Positions 52,400 through 61,361 are shown, counted from the first letter of the stretch. The stretch: 64,000 bases of DNA from Myroides sp. WP-1 (GCF_014145635.1 NZ_JACHTC010000004.1:62001-126000); one strand, 5' to 3'. Translations and numbers: made by a program. The notes: generated by a model not told the origin, from the letters alone.

Positions 52400-52744
52400 T
52401 TATTTTAAATAAACAGATTCTTTTTTAAAGTGAACGGTTAGTAAATAATAGAGAACAGCTCTGTATTTGTGTTTGTTCGAAGCACCATATTGGTCAATTA
52501 CCTTTTTTAACCCTTCATCTAATTTAGCATCGTCTTTCAATCCTAATTTTTTAATTAAAAAATTGTTGCGTACTGTTGCCATTTCAGATTCCGAAGAACT
52601 AGCTACTGTAGATGAATCTTGGTTGTAAATCGATGGACCACATCCAATAGTTACTTTCTCTAGTAATTCCATGTTAGGTTTAACGCCACATTTGTCTTTT
52701 AAATCCGCAGCGTACTTTTCAATTAATTCAGCTCTTTTACTCAT
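52400..52744 (-). CDS. DUF2853 family protein
   Basis: 114 residues, small, soluble, helical. It shows the family layout: a start MSKRAELIEKYAADLKDKCG, then TIGCGPSIYNQDSSTVASSS, TVRNNFLIKKLGLKDD and a C-terminal KYRAVLYYLLTVHFKKES. This domain of unknown function is common in Bacteroidota and Proteobacteria; the function is not known. It is followed at its 3' end by the shared terminator; menD on the same strand ends 60 bases upstream of its start. Confidence 0.85.
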   Translation of the reverse strand: MSKRAELIEKYAADLKDKCGVKPNMELLEKVTIGCGPSIYNQDSSTVASSSESEMATVRNNFLIKKLGLKDDAKLDEGLKKVIDQYGASNKHKYRAVLYYLLTVHFKKESVYLK

Positions 52745-52803
52745 AATTTTATTTTTTTGTTGCTACAAGTTACTAAAAATAAAAGAGATAGTGTTATAAA
52801 AGT

Positions 52804-54462
52804 TTACAAATTGCGATAATAATTTTTAAAAACTTCATCGTTCAAGAATGTAGGAGTTTGCACCTCTAAAATAGCAGGGCGATCATGGGCTTGGAAAAAC
52901 GCTGCAGCCTGTGATTCTAACTCATTTTGGTCTTTTGCGCACCAATACGTAAAACCATACATAGCAGCTAAATGTTCTGCAGTAAGTTGATGGGTTGTTT
53001 CAAAATAGGTATTGAAGACCTCGTTTTCCTGATGACCGGGAAGGGTTCTGAAAATGCCACCACCTCCATTGTTAATCAAAATAATTTTGAAATTCTTCGG
53101 TATATATCCATTCCACAGGGCATTGCTATCGTAAAAGAAACTAATATCTCCTGTCATGAGTACTGTTGGTTTTCCCGATCCCACTGCAGCACCTATAGCA
53201 GTTGAAGTACAACCATCAATACCACTTGTTCCTCTGTTGCAAAATACTTCAATACTCGGATCAACAGCGGTTAGTTGAACATAACGAATAACAGCACTAT
53301 TGCTAACCTGTAATTGACTGTGTAGAGGCAGCTGAGCTACTAAATAATCGATAGCTGTAAGATCAGAAAATTGAGCCGTAGAAAGAAAGTCTTTGTGTTT
53401 GGCATTGCGGAGATCCATCAGATGATGGGCCCATGATTTATAGGTTGAATTAACCGGTTGAATAGCAGTTGGAGTTGTCAACTGAGTTAAAAATGACGGT
53501 GCATCGCTATAAATACGATCTGTTAAGCAATCATAGGTATCATAATGACGTAGCGTATCCACATGCCAGTGCTGTTTTGGAGTATATTGACGTAGAAATT
53601 GCTTTATTTTTTTACTGACTACCATACCACCAAAAGTGAGTAAAATGTCAGGTTGAAGCTGTTGTAAGTCAGCATCGGTCATCGGAATAACCAAGCGATC
53701 AATAGCATTAATCACCTGAGCATCGTTGATATTACTCAGCGTTTCAGCCAAGAACAAGGTAGATTCATCCTTAGCCAAATTTGCTAATACTGCAGCAGAA
53801 ATACTATTTGGCTCATAAGTACCTACCAAAATCATCTTTTTAGAAGCCTTGTTCCATTCTGTCTTATAGTAATCTATATCAACATGAGGAAGGTTTGGTA
53901 GTTGCGTTTGCTCTATTTTTGGGTGTACTGTTAGGTGTTCTGTTGTTTGGTACAGAGGTTCTTCAAAAGGGGCATTGATATGTACAGGACCTCGTTTGAT
54001 TAGGGCTGTGTCAAGGGCTGTTTGGATGAGTTGATCATTTTCACGATTTGCCTCTTCGGTTAGATTGGCACTGTATACGATGTGATTTTGATACACATGC
54101 TGTTGACGAATCGTTTGTCCGTCTCCGATGTCAATCTTATGTAATGGTCGATCCGCAGATAAAACAATTAAAGGTGTTTGGCTGTAAAAAGCCTCTGCAA
54201 CAGCAGAATAATAGTTTAAAAGTGCAGATCCTGAAGTGCATATTAAAATTGTTGGGGTATGCATTTGTTGTGCTAAGCCCATTCCAAAGAAAGCCGCACA
54301 TCGTTCATCAGCAATGCTATAACAAGTAAAAAATGGATCGTTGGTAAAACCAATGGTCAAAGGTGCATTACGCGACCCTGGAGATATAACAACGTGCTTT
54401 ATATTTTTTGCTTTACAAATTGAAAGAATACTTTGTGCTAACTGTATTGAAGGATAAACCAT
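52804..54462 (-). CDS. menD: 2-succinyl-5-enolpyruvyl-6-hydroxy-3-cyclohexene-1-carboxylate synthase (MenD)
   Basis: 552 residues. A ThDP-dependent enzyme that joins isochorismate and 2-oxoglutarate in menaquinone synthesis. The N-terminal domain has VVISPGSRNAPLTIGFT and SIADERCAAFFGMGLAQ, with the ThDP-activating Glu. LIVLSADRPLHKIDIGDGQTI follows. The C-terminal ThDP-binding motif is TVLMTGDISFFYDSNALWN ... INNGGGGIFRTLPG. Length is typical. Other men genes are not in the window. Menaquinone is the main quinone of this family of bacteria. It starts 58 bases downstream of the glutathione peroxidase gene on the same strand. Confidence 0.95.
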   Translation of the reverse strand: MVYPSIQLAQSILSICKAKNIKHVVISPGSRNAPLTIGFTNDPFFTCYSIADERCAAFFGMGLAQQMHTPTILICTSGSALLNYYSAVAEAFYSQTPLIVLSADRPLHKIDIGDGQTIRQQHVYQNHIVYSANLTEEANRENDQLIQTALDTALIKRGPVHINAPFEEPLYQTTEHLTVHPKIEQTQLPNLPHVDIDYYKTEWNKASKKMILVGTYEPNSISAAVLANLAKDESTLFLAETLSNINDAQVINAIDRLVIPMTDADLQQLQPDILLTFGGMVVSKKIKQFLRQYTPKQHWHVDTLRHYDTYDCLTDRIYSDAPSFLTQLTTPTAIQPVNSTYKSWAHHLMDLRNAKHKDFLSTAQFSDLTAIDYLVAQLPLHSQLQVSNSAVIRYVQLTAVDPSIEVFCNRGTSGIDGCTSTAIGAAVGSGKPTVLMTGDISFFYDSNALWNGYIPKNFKIILINNGGGGIFRTLPGHQENEVFNTYFETTHQLTAEHLAAMYGFTYWCAKDQNELESQAAAFFQAHDRPAILEVQTPTFLNDEVFKNYYRNL

Positions 54463-54519
54463 AGTAACTTTAAAAAGCTAAAATTACAAATAAAATTACT
54501 ATGGCATCCTTATTCTAGC

Positions 54520-55110
54520 TTATTTCTTTTTTATCCAATCCTTGATTTCAGGATCATTGGGAAGTATTCTTGGATTGATTACTTGAACCACGTGTCCTTG
54601 CTCATCAATCAAATATTTTTGAAAATTCCATTCTACTGTACTATCAGCAAAACCGTTCAGACTCTTTTGTGTCAAGAACTGATAAATTGGAGCTATATCA
54701 TCGCCTTTTACAGATATTTTTTCCATCATCGGAAAGGTTACCCCAAAATTAGCCTTGCAAAAGGTAGCTATTTCCGCGTTACTTCCTGGCTCTTGATTGC
54801 CAAAGTTGTTGGCAGGAAACCCTACAATGGCAAAATTATCTCCTCCAAATTCTTCATATAAACTTTGTAATAACTCATATTGAGGAGTTAATCCGCATTC
54901 AGATGCTGTATTGACGATTAATATTTTTTTCCCTTTTAAGGAGGCAAAGTCAAAATCATTTCCATACAAATCTTTTACCTTAAATTGGTAAATCGTTTGT
55001 TTGTTCTTTGATGTTTCTTTCATGGTTGATGTTTGTTTTACGTATTCGTTCGCTTTTACAATTGATGGGCTTAGTGCTAATAAAGCAAATGCCAAAACAT
55101 AATTTTTCAT
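54520..55110 (-). CDS. Glutathione-peroxidase family protein, exported
   Basis: 196 residues. Signal peptide (about 1-21, ending VKANEY), which is not usual for cytoplasmic relatives, so it acts in the periplasm. The catalytic motifs are ILIVNTASECGLTPQYELLQ with the peroxidatic Cys, FAIVGFPANNFGNQEPGSN with the Gln, and VEWNFQKYLIDEQGHV with the Trp/Asn pair. Members of this non-seleno type usually use thioredoxin-like donors rather than glutathione, and this phylum uses bacillithiol instead. It probably removes lipid or hydrogen peroxides. menD follows on the same strand. Confidence 0.93.
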   Translation of the reverse strand: MKNYVLAFALLALSPSIVKANEYVKQTSTMKETSKNKQTIYQFKVKDLYGNDFDFASLKGKKILIVNTASECGLTPQYELLQSLYEEFGGDNFAIVGFPANNFGNQEPGSNAEIATFCKANFGVTFPMMEKISVKGDDIAPIYQFLTQKSLNGFADSTVEWNFQKYLIDEQGHVVQVINPRILPNDPEIKDWIKKK

Positions 55111-55499
55111 TCAATGATTTGCTGAGTGGATTTACGCTTGTAAATCTGGTTTTTGATGTATTAAAATTACAAATAGATTTTTTAAATACTAAGGTTTTAA
55201 CGTTTTTAAAAAAACAACTTAACGGTTGATAATGAATTCGCAAATTTCAATATGAAAATAGAATTAGTATAAATCTATTGGGAAAATAGAAAATAAAGTT
55301 GATATGTTTTTTTGTGTGCTACACAAGTTACAGCTCAAAAGTATTAAAATTAGAAGAATCCTAACGAAAAGTGACTTTAGTTGATTTTTGTTTAGTAAAA
55401 GAAGGTTGTCGTGTTAATTGCCTATTAAAAAGCAAATGTGATAACAATGTAAGGACGAGTTATTGCGTTAGTTTTCTACAAAGTGAAAGAATACAAAAG
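55111..55499. other. Divergent control region between glutathione peroxidase and the OmpA-family gene
   Basis: About 390 AT-rich bases. A plus-strand frame is open from 55371 into the OmpA-family gene, but the stretch before 55500 has no family similarity and precedes the signal peptide, so it is leader. No exact promoter element was found. No other structure recognised. Confidence 0.4.
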
Positions 55500-57419
55500 A
55501 TGAAGAAAGTAATTGTGGTTCTATTTCTTGTTATGGCTATTGCAGCGCAAGGAAAGCGAAAACCCAGTTTAAAAAAAGCAGATAAATATTTTGCTAAGAT
55601 GGAGTATGTGAAGGCTAAAGACGAATATACTCGTTTACTCAGAGGAAGGCATACGCCCAATTATGTCAATCAGCAATTAGCCTTGTGTCATGATCAGTTG
55701 GGGCTTTCGGTTCAGGCTGCTCAATTTTATACCAAAGCTTTGGAGGAAGATCCCTCTTTGTCTGTTGCATTTTATTATCGATTGGCGTATAACTTATCGA
55801 AGAATGGAAGATATGAAAGCGCAGTATCCGCTATGCATAAGTTTGCACAAAAAGCAGACGATGATCCAAGAGCGCTTTATTTTTTAAAACACGCAGACGA
55901 CTATCCGCGTATCGGAATGAATCCTTCTACTCACTATATTGAAGAAGCCGGAATTAATGATGTCTATTATGCCGATCACAGCCTTTCATGGTCTACAACG
56001 GACACGCTTTTATTTGTCTCTAATCGAACGAAATACAACCAAAAATGGGTAAGGAAACTCTTTGAAGCGAAAGAAAAGGGATCCAAAATGCCCAATACAG
56101 CACTTTATCAGACCACCTTAAAATCTAAAGATGAACCCGTTTATGAACACAGCTTGTTAAGTGGGCGAATTAATCGACGATTTATGGACGGCCAAGCAGT
56201 GATGCATCCCTCAAATAAATTGATTTATTTTGCCTCTGAGAGCTATCGCCATCGCAAGTTTAGAAAAAATAAAGACGTCAAAAAAAGACAGGGCATGATG
56301 AGCTTGTTTTGGGCAGAACGCAAAGGTAAAAAGTGGAAAAAAATTGCGGTATTGCCCTTTGTGCAAGTGGGATATACTTATGTGAATCCCTTTGTTTCTC
56401 CAGAAGGAGATTACCTGTATTTTGCTTCTAATCAACCTGGGAGTATAGGCGAGTTAGATTTGTGGCGCGTTCCTATTTTGGAAGAGGGAAAGGCTTTTGG
56501 AGAACCTGAGAATTTAGGAGAACGAATCAATACGGGGTACAAGGAAGATTATCCCTTCATTACAGAAGATCAGATGTTGTATTTTACTTCAGATCGCTGG
56601 GGTGGATACGGAGGATTAGATATTTATGCCCTAGATTTAAAAGATAAACACGCAGTACCCCAAAACTTAGGGGAAGGAATCAATACCCCAAAAGATGATT
56701 TTAATTGGGTGTATAACAGCAAACGCGATTTTGGTTTTTTATCGAGTAATCGCATTGGCAGACAGGATATTTATCGTGTCAAACCACTTTGTGAAGCAGA
56801 AGTTAAGGGAGTTGTGATCGATGCTGATACACAAGAAACGGTAACTGGAGTAGCCGTTGTTTTTGTAGATCGATCTCGTCAAACATTAGGACAGGTAGAA
56901 ACAGATGGTATGGGACAATTTGCTACAACTATTTCGTGTAATAAAGCGTATACAGTAAAATTTGAAAAAGAAGGATATTTCTATAAAGAAGAAGAATACA
57001 GCAGTGGACAAGGAAAGGAGCAACTTCTTACTATTGTGTTGCGCAAACAAGTTCGACCGGAGATTAAGGACAATAAAGTGATACTCAATGACATCCCTTT
57101 TGATTTTGATCAAGTGACAATCACAACTGTTGGACAACGAGAATTAGATCGATTAGTCAGTTTCATGCAGGAAAATAAAACGATGCGAATTTTGATTGTT
57201 TCCCATACAGATCGCGTGGGGAAAGAAACGTATAACCAAAAACTATCCGAAGCTAGAGCGCATGTCACTGCTCAATATTTAGTTGATCGCGGCATATCTT
57301 CTGATCGCATAGAAGCGAAAGGGGTAGGGAGTAAAGAGCCAAAAGTGAAATGCGATAGCTGTTCACCAGCAGATGATCAGCAAAATAGACGATCGGAGTT
57401 TCATATCCTCCATCCTTAA
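55500..57419 (+). CDS. PorE-like OmpA-family envelope protein (TPR, WD40-like, CarboxypepD_reg, OmpA)
   Basis: 639 residues from the ATG at 55500 (MKKVIVVLFLVMAIAAQG, signal peptide). Order: TPR-like helices (about 25-130, KADKYFAKMEYVKAKDEYTRL), a WD40/PD40 propeller (about 185-430, with YLYFASNQPGSIGELDLWR and LYFTSDRWGGYGGLDIYA), a carboxypeptidase-regulatory domain (about 440-525) and an OmpA peptidoglycan-binding domain (about 535-637, with ILIVSHTDRVGKETYNQKLS). This order is that of PorE of the type IX secretion system and its paralogs. Attachment to peptidoglycan and possibly to secretion or gliding parts is likely, but it lacks T9SS neighbours here, so it could be a paralog. Confidence 0.85.
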   Translation: MKKVIVVLFLVMAIAAQGKRKPSLKKADKYFAKMEYVKAKDEYTRLLRGRHTPNYVNQQLALCHDQLGLSVQAAQFYTKALEEDPSLSVAFYYRLAYNLSKNGRYESAVSAMHKFAQKADDDPRALYFLKHADDYPRIGMNPSTHYIEEAGINDVYYADHSLSWSTTDTLLFVSNRTKYNQKWVRKLFEAKEKGSKMPNTALYQTTLKSKDEPVYEHSLLSGRINRRFMDGQAVMHPSNKLIYFASESYRHRKFRKNKDVKKRQGMMSLFWAERKGKKWKKIAVLPFVQVGYTYVNPFVSPEGDYLYFASNQPGSIGELDLWRVPILEEGKAFGEPENLGERINTGYKEDYPFITEDQMLYFTSDRWGGYGGLDIYALDLKDKHAVPQNLGEGINTPKDDFNWVYNSKRDFGFLSSNRIGRQDIYRVKPLCEAEVKGVVIDADTQETVTGVAVVFVDRSRQTLGQVETDGMGQFATTISCNKAYTVKFEKEGYFYKEEEYSSGQGKEQLLTIVLRKQVRPEIKDNKVILNDIPFDFDQVTITTVGQRELDRLVSFMQENKTMRILIVSHTDRVGKETYNQKLSEARAHVTAQYLVDRGISSDRIEAKGVGSKEPKVKCDSCSPADDQQNRRSEFHILHP

Positions 57420-57446
57420 CCAAAGTAAACCGTAGTTGAGGGTTTC

Positions 57447-58784
57447 CTATTCTGCTGTTACTTTATTGAGTGTGAAATTAGCTTTTAGTTGTTGTATGGT
57501 TACTTGTTGTTGTTGCGGATTAAAACTATAAGTAACCGTTCCCTCTGGAGAGCGAAAAGTGTTATCACCAATTGCATCCAATAGGGCATAGCGATTACAT
57601 CCTGAAGGCTTTAAAAATAATTTGTTTTTCTCAATGACAAAATCAACGGTAAGATCCAATTGAGCATTGCGATACGAGCCAACATATTGTTGTAATTGTT
57701 CATTTGTAACAGGCATCGTTTCAAATTCAGGCATCGTATATTTTTTCGCATAGAGGATGGCTAACAGGGCATCAAATAATTGATAATGAGAAAAAGCAGC
57801 ACCACTAATAGCATAAACAACAGTAAGCTTTTCAGCTTCGTTATAATAAAGCAACGAAAAAGAACCAAAAGTACCACCTGTATGTCCAACGAAATTCTTT
57901 TTCTTGTAGACGTAATACATCATTCCACGACCATATTTCTCCTTAAATGGCACGGGTTTCATGCTAGTTAAGCTTTGTTTTGAAACGAGTTTATTTGAAA
58001 ATAGGGCCTGATTGAATTGAGCTAAATCTCCAATAGAAGCAATGAGATCGTTGACACCATTGGTATTCTCAAAACTAATTTCATCCATGACTTCCCACTG
58101 ATCAAAAAGTTGGTAGGATTGCACCTCATAAGGTAAAACGTCACTGGATGTATAGGTGTTTTGTAGATTTATTTTTTTGATGATGTATTTTTTTACCGCT
58201 TCGTCATAGCTCATCTGGCGTTTTTGCTCAACAATTCGAGCAAGTAGGTAATATCCCGTATTGGAAAAGAAGAAATTTTTCTTTTTCCCACCAAAATGAG
58301 GTGTTCCTTGTTGGATAATGTTATCTTCAATAGCCTCTTGCGTTTGAGGTGTTTTGAGCCAATAAAAATCATCTTCATAACAGGTATAATCGTCTAGTCC
58401 GCTCGTGTGACTGAGTAAATCGCTTATTTTTAAGGTAAACAGATTAGGGATGTTAATTGAAGGAAAATAAGGAGCAACACGATCATCAAGTTTGAGTTTG
58501 CCTTCATCAATCAATTGATAAATCAACACAGCAGTAAACATTTTGGTAATTGAACCAATGTGATACAAGTGAGGTGTTTGTTGTGCTTCTCCCACTAATT
58601 CATGTCCAAAGTCTTTCTCATAAAGGACTTTGTTGTTTTTGTATAGTGCAATAGACCCAATTCCTCTGTGATTCGCGTTAATTCGCTGGATGTATTCATC
58701 TGCTTTTGTTGAATTAAACTTTTGGGCTATCGAAGAGCACGGAAAAAGAAGAAAAACGAGTATAAGCGATAAAATACGTGTCAT
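57447..58784 (-). CDS. Exported serine hydrolase, class C beta-lactamase family
   Basis: 445 residues. Signal peptide (about 1-21, ending SSIAQK). The beta-lactamase-type transpeptidase domain (about 28-345) has the SxxK motif GSITKMF with Ser78 and Lys81, SNTGYYLLA in place of YxN, and FVGHTGGTFGSF for the KTG box. The C-terminal about 90 residues form a separate beta-rich domain seen in esterase or peptidase members. It may be a D,D-peptidase or an esterase; resistance to beta-lactams cannot be inferred. It converges with the PorE-like gene with 27 bases between the stops. An exact promoter element lies 24 bases before its ATG. Confidence 0.9.
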   Translation of the reverse strand: MTRILSLILVFLLFPCSSIAQKFNSTKADEYIQRINANHRGIGSIALYKNNKVLYEKDFGHELVGEAQQTPHLYHIGSITKMFTAVLIYQLIDEGKLKLDDRVAPYFPSINIPNLFTLKISDLLSHTSGLDDYTCYEDDFYWLKTPQTQEAIEDNIIQQGTPHFGGKKKNFFFSNTGYYLLARIVEQKRQMSYDEAVKKYIIKKINLQNTYTSSDVLPYEVQSYQLFDQWEVMDEISFENTNGVNDLIASIGDLAQFNQALFSNKLVSKQSLTSMKPVPFKEKYGRGMMYYVYKKKNFVGHTGGTFGSFSLLYYNEAEKLTVVYAISGAAFSHYQLFDALLAILYAKKYTMPEFETMPVTNEQLQQYVGSYRNAQLDLTVDFVIEKNKLFLKPSGCNRYALLDAIGDNTFRSPEGTVTYSFNPQQQQVTIQQLKANFTLNKVTAE

Positions 58785-58807
58785 AATGCGATGAATTGTG
58801 GTCTTTT

Positions 58808-58815
58808 CAAATATA
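58808..58815 (-). promoter_or_regulatory. TAnnTTTG promoter element of the serine hydrolase gene
   Basis: TATATTTG on the minus strand, 24 bases upstream of the ATG at 58784. Confidence 0.6.
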
Positions 58816-58863
58816 TTGATTTAATTGAAAAGTTAAAGACTAGTAAAAAGAAACTGTATAAAC

Positions 58864-58895
58864 AAAAAAAGCAGTCCAAAACGAGAGGACTGCTT
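58864..58895 (-). terminator. Intrinsic terminator of the two-gene envelope unit
   Basis: AAGCAGTCC (58869-58877) pairs perfectly with GGACTGCTT (58887-58895); on the minus strand it is followed by a T-run (58870-58864). It lies 14 bases after the stop of the beta-barrel gene. Confidence 0.85.
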
Positions 58896-58908
58896 GATGT
58901 ATAATAGA

Positions 58909-59523
58909 TTATCTAAAAGTATAAGCAACACTGAGCATAAGCCAGTTCTTTTTCCATTTGTCTTTTGAGTTCTCCATGTCGTTGATATTGGTTAAACCAA
59001 GATCGTATTTAAGGTTTAAGTCCAAATTGTCAGTCAGTTTATAACCAGTTCCTGCGAAAACGCTAAAGTCGAACATCTTGATTCCCTCCGGAAAAAAAGA
59101 CATTCCAGGACTATCTTCGTTATAAGGATTTTTACCTAGCATGGTTATTCCAAGATTCATTCCAACAAAGGTTTTTATCTTGTTTCGAAAGGTATAATGT
59201 ACACTGATGGGCTCTACTATTGCCGTGTGTAGAACAACATTCGTATTGTACTCTTTTACTTTCGCTCCAAGATTGGCATACCCTAATCCAAATCGAATAG
59301 CCCAATTATCGTCAAATTCTTTGGTGTTGTAAAAGCCGATATAAAAACCAGGTTTTTCGCTGGTGTCTAATCCGTTGATGTTAGAGACGAGTGCGCCAAC
59401 CTCAATACCCAAATCACAAGTATAGCAAACGAAGTTGTTATAATGGCCATAGCCATATTGTGCTTTGGAAGAATAAACGCACAAAAAGAGAAAGAGAAGT
59501 GTAAGGTGTAATTTTAATTTCAT
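58909..59523 (-). CDS. Small outer-membrane beta-barrel protein
   Basis: 204 residues. Signal peptide (about 1-21, ending SSKAQY), followed by strands with alternating hydrophobic residues (WAIRFGLGYANLGAKV, TFVGMNLGITMLG, LDLNLKYDLGLTNI) and a C-terminal aromatic end (MLSVAYTFR), all typical of an eight-strand porin-like barrel (OmpA/OprF-type or outer membrane protein beta-barrel domain). No specific family can be named. It starts 6 bases after the gene for a secreted 215-residue protein, so the two form an operon. Confidence 0.75.
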   Translation of the reverse strand: MKLKLHLTLLFLFLCVYSSKAQYGYGHYNNFVCYTCDLGIEVGALVSNINGLDTSEKPGFYIGFYNTKEFDDNWAIRFGLGYANLGAKVKEYNTNVVLHTAIVEPISVHYTFRNKIKTFVGMNLGITMLGKNPYNEDSPGMSFFPEGIKMFDFSVFAGTGYKLTDNLDLNLKYDLGLTNINDMENSKDKWKKNWLMLSVAYTFR

Positions 59524-59529
59524 ATGGGT

Positions 59530-60177
59530 TTAATTGTTTGATAAACATGCTTCATACGTTTCAATCAAGACGTTGATACGATTGGATTTTTTTTCATTTT
59601 TTTGTGCTATTTCATAGCGCTCCATGATGTCTGGACATTCTGGAAATAAGAGTTCTTTTGCTCCACCTATTTTTGATTCGAAAGATTCGCCAATAGCAGG
59701 ATCTGTTGAAACTAGTATGTCAGAGTTTGACTTGCTTAAGTAATACCCATAAACTGTGGGGTGGAAAACCACAAGGATGTGTTCTTCATTTTTTTTCTTT
59801 TTGACATCGTATAGCATTCCTGCTAATGAGACTGTGATATGCTCTCGAACATCAGTTAACATAGACCATACGTCTACATTTTGTCTTTTGCGGATTTCTC
59901 CATTTTTTTTGAAATGTGATATTTTTCCCCTTTTGAATGAAACTTTTGTTTTTCCATTGTTTAGATAAATATCCATATAGGATAAGTTTTCAGCCTCTAT
60001 TTTTTGTTTTTTACCGTTTATTTTGACTTTTAGTTTTTTTGCATTAACCTCAAAAGGCATCTGAATTTCAACGTTAACTGCTCTGTTGTCCTTTTTGTAA
60101 TAAATCGTGCCTTTATAGGATCTGGCAACAGATAAAAAAGGCAGTAGTAGAAGTAGTAGGAGCAAGGCGTGTTTCAT
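59530..60177 (-). CDS. Exported protein of unknown function
   Basis: 215 residues. Signal peptide (about 1-18, ending SVARS), then a Lys-rich region of about 190 residues with VNVEIQMPFEVNAKKLKVKI and TYEACLSNN at the end. No recognised domain. It is the first gene of a two-gene unit with the beta-barrel gene (6-base gap), and an exact promoter element lies 16 bases upstream of its ATG. A periplasmic partner of the barrel protein is a reasonable guess, but nothing in the sequence proves it. Confidence 0.6.
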   Translation of the reverse strand: MKHALLLLLLLLPFLSVARSYKGTIYYKKDNRAVNVEIQMPFEVNAKKLKVKINGKKQKIEAENLSYMDIYLNNGKTKVSFKRGKISHFKKNGEIRKRQNVDVWSMLTDVREHITVSLAGMLYDVKKKKNEEHILVVFHPTVYGYYLSKSNSDILVSTDPAIGESFESKIGGAKELLFPECPDIMERYEIAQKNEKKSNRINVLIETYEACLSNN

Positions 60178-60193
60178 GTTTTAACATTTTCCG

Positions 60194-60201
60194 CAAACAT
60201 A
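60194..60201 (-). promoter_or_regulatory. TAnnTTTG promoter element of the two-gene envelope unit
   Basis: TATGTTTG followed by CGG on the minus strand, 17 bases upstream of the ATG at 60177. Confidence 0.6.
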
Positions 60202-60322
60202 ATTATTTCTGTTAATTAGTGCAAATAAAATGTTAATATAAATTTAATATTAGGTTTGTTTTTCTTGTTTTATTTTAATCTTTTAAATTTGTGTTAATTA
60301 GATAATCTTTATTTTTGGTTTT

Positions 60323-60352
60323 TTTGGTTTTTTGTCAATAAAGGTAATTTTG
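60323..60352 (+). promoter_or_regulatory. Complete promoter with no gene behind it
   Basis: TTTG (60323-60326), 18 bases, TAATTTTG (60345-60352) followed by C. Both -33 and -7 halves match the Bacteroidota consensus at normal spacing. No plus-strand coding frame follows before the terminator at 60557-60595. Confidence 0.6.
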
Positions 60353-60357
60353 CAAAA

Positions 60358-60596
60358 GAAGAAAGCATTCAAAAAGATGAGGGCTAGGAGCTGTGGAGAA
60401 AGATGTTTATCGGTTCAAGTAGTCTTGGGAATTGGCGGAAAATAAGAAAGGAAGTTGATTTGCTTCTGATATAAGGAAATAGGATGCGTGTTTTGAACAA
60501 GCTGAAATCGTGTGTTTTTCTCGGTACAGCTGTATTCCAGCTAGTTTTATGGAAATAAAAAAACGCAAGCATTACCAAAGTAAATGATTGCGTTTT
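60358..60596 (+). ncRNA. Candidate small RNA (about 240 nt), unknown family
   Basis: A promoter that matches both halves of the consensus (60323-60352) and a strong hairpin terminator (60557-60595) bracket about 240 bases that contain no plausible plus-strand protein. The interval has better GC than the flanking spacer. Complementary segments occur near its two ends: CTAG with AGCTG at about 60387-60396, and CAGCT with CTAG at about 60528-60543, which could close a long-range stem. It does not contain the RNase P (GAGGAAAGUCC), SRP (GGAAGGAAGCAGCC) or tmRNA signatures. A 6S-type RNA or a family-specific regulator is possible, but nothing confirms it. The opposite strand's open frame (60384-60578) has no family similarity. 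The flanking spacer 60178-60322 shows no other feature. Confidence 0.4.
60557..60595. terminator. Bidirectional intrinsic terminator
   Basis: AAAAACGCAAGCATT (60557-60571) pairs with AATGATTGCGTTTTT (60581-60595), one mismatch. On the minus strand it is followed by seven T residues, so it ends the membrane-protein gene at 60644; on the plus strand it ends the candidate small RNA with a five-T run. Confidence 0.8.
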
Positions 60597-60643
60597 TCAA
60601 AGAAGGCGCGGTTAACCAAATTGATTCCTCAAGGTAGAAAATC

Positions 60644-61243
60644 TTATTTTTTTTCTTCTGTATGGAGATATTCTATAGATTTTACGGATACAGAAGGTGA
60701 TATTTTGATGTTTTTGTTGCCTTTTTCTAAGTAAAAGTAGTTCAAACTATTGACGCCAATTAAGTGTACTTGCTTCTCCGTGTTGTCAATTTTTAAGAGG
60801 TAATCGTAGCTAAGATCTTCTTTTTCGATTCGTTCTTTCGTCTTTTTTCCTGTTCCAATTCCCATACCGAGAAAAAAAGCAATCAATCCAAAAGAAGCTA
60901 ACAATAAGAATCTATTCCCTAAATAGAGTTGTATCTCCTCTTTCGTTAGAATTGTAAATTGACGATTGGATTTGAAAAATTTTTGAACCCATGGCTTCTC
61001 GTGATTCTTAGAAAAGTATAAAAAAACAAAGAAGATAATCGTTAAAAAAACAAGGAGAAACAGAAATACGTTAGAGTGAGAGGTCAAATCGGAAATCGGA
61101 CTGATTAAGATGTCCATCAAACTCGAATAATCCAAGATATTTATGCCAAATTGATTGTAAAAAACACTTTGTTTGATGATGCCAAGTAGCACCAAAAATA
61201 AGTATCCAAGGGGAAGTAGCTTTTCAAAATTGTTGAATTTCAT
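60644..61243 (-). CDS. Membrane protein of unknown function
   Basis: 199 residues from the ATG at 61243 (MKFNNFEKLLPLGYLFLVLL). Three membrane helices: about 9-24, 56-80 and 112-130. The C-terminal about 60 residues are soluble and beta-rich (IDNTEKQVHLIGVNSLNYFYLEKG). The frame is open 12 codons further up through a TTG at 61279, but the ATG directly precedes the first helix. I recognise no family. Its terminator is the hairpin at 60557-60595. It lies next to the decayed DUF21 gene. Confidence 0.6.
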   Translation of the reverse strand: MKFNNFEKLLPLGYLFLVLLGIIKQSVFYNQFGINILDYSSLMDILISPISDLTSHSNVFLFLLVFLTIIFFVFLYFSKNHEKPWVQKFFKSNRQFTILTKEEIQLYLGNRFLLLASFGLIAFFLGMGIGTGKKTKERIEKEDLSYDYLLKIDNTEKQVHLIGVNSLNYFYLEKGNKNIKISPSVSVKSIEYLHTEEKK

Positions 61244-61361
61244 ACCCGTTTCGTTTTTAATAAGGTGAAGATTAGGCAATAAATGTACTATTTAATCTGG
61301 AAAGAGGAAATCGGAGCACAGCGGAAATTCATTAAATATTACAATAAAATAGCAATTTAAT

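Noticed and set aside
55371..55499. Longer N-terminus for the PorE-like protein
   Set aside because: The extra 43 codons are Cys-rich, unlike the family, and precede a normal signal peptide that starts at the ATG 55500.
60384..60578. A minus-strand 64-codon frame opposite the candidate small RNA
   Set aside because: No family similarity and no promoter on that strand; it is more likely a chance frame over a structured or non-coding interval.
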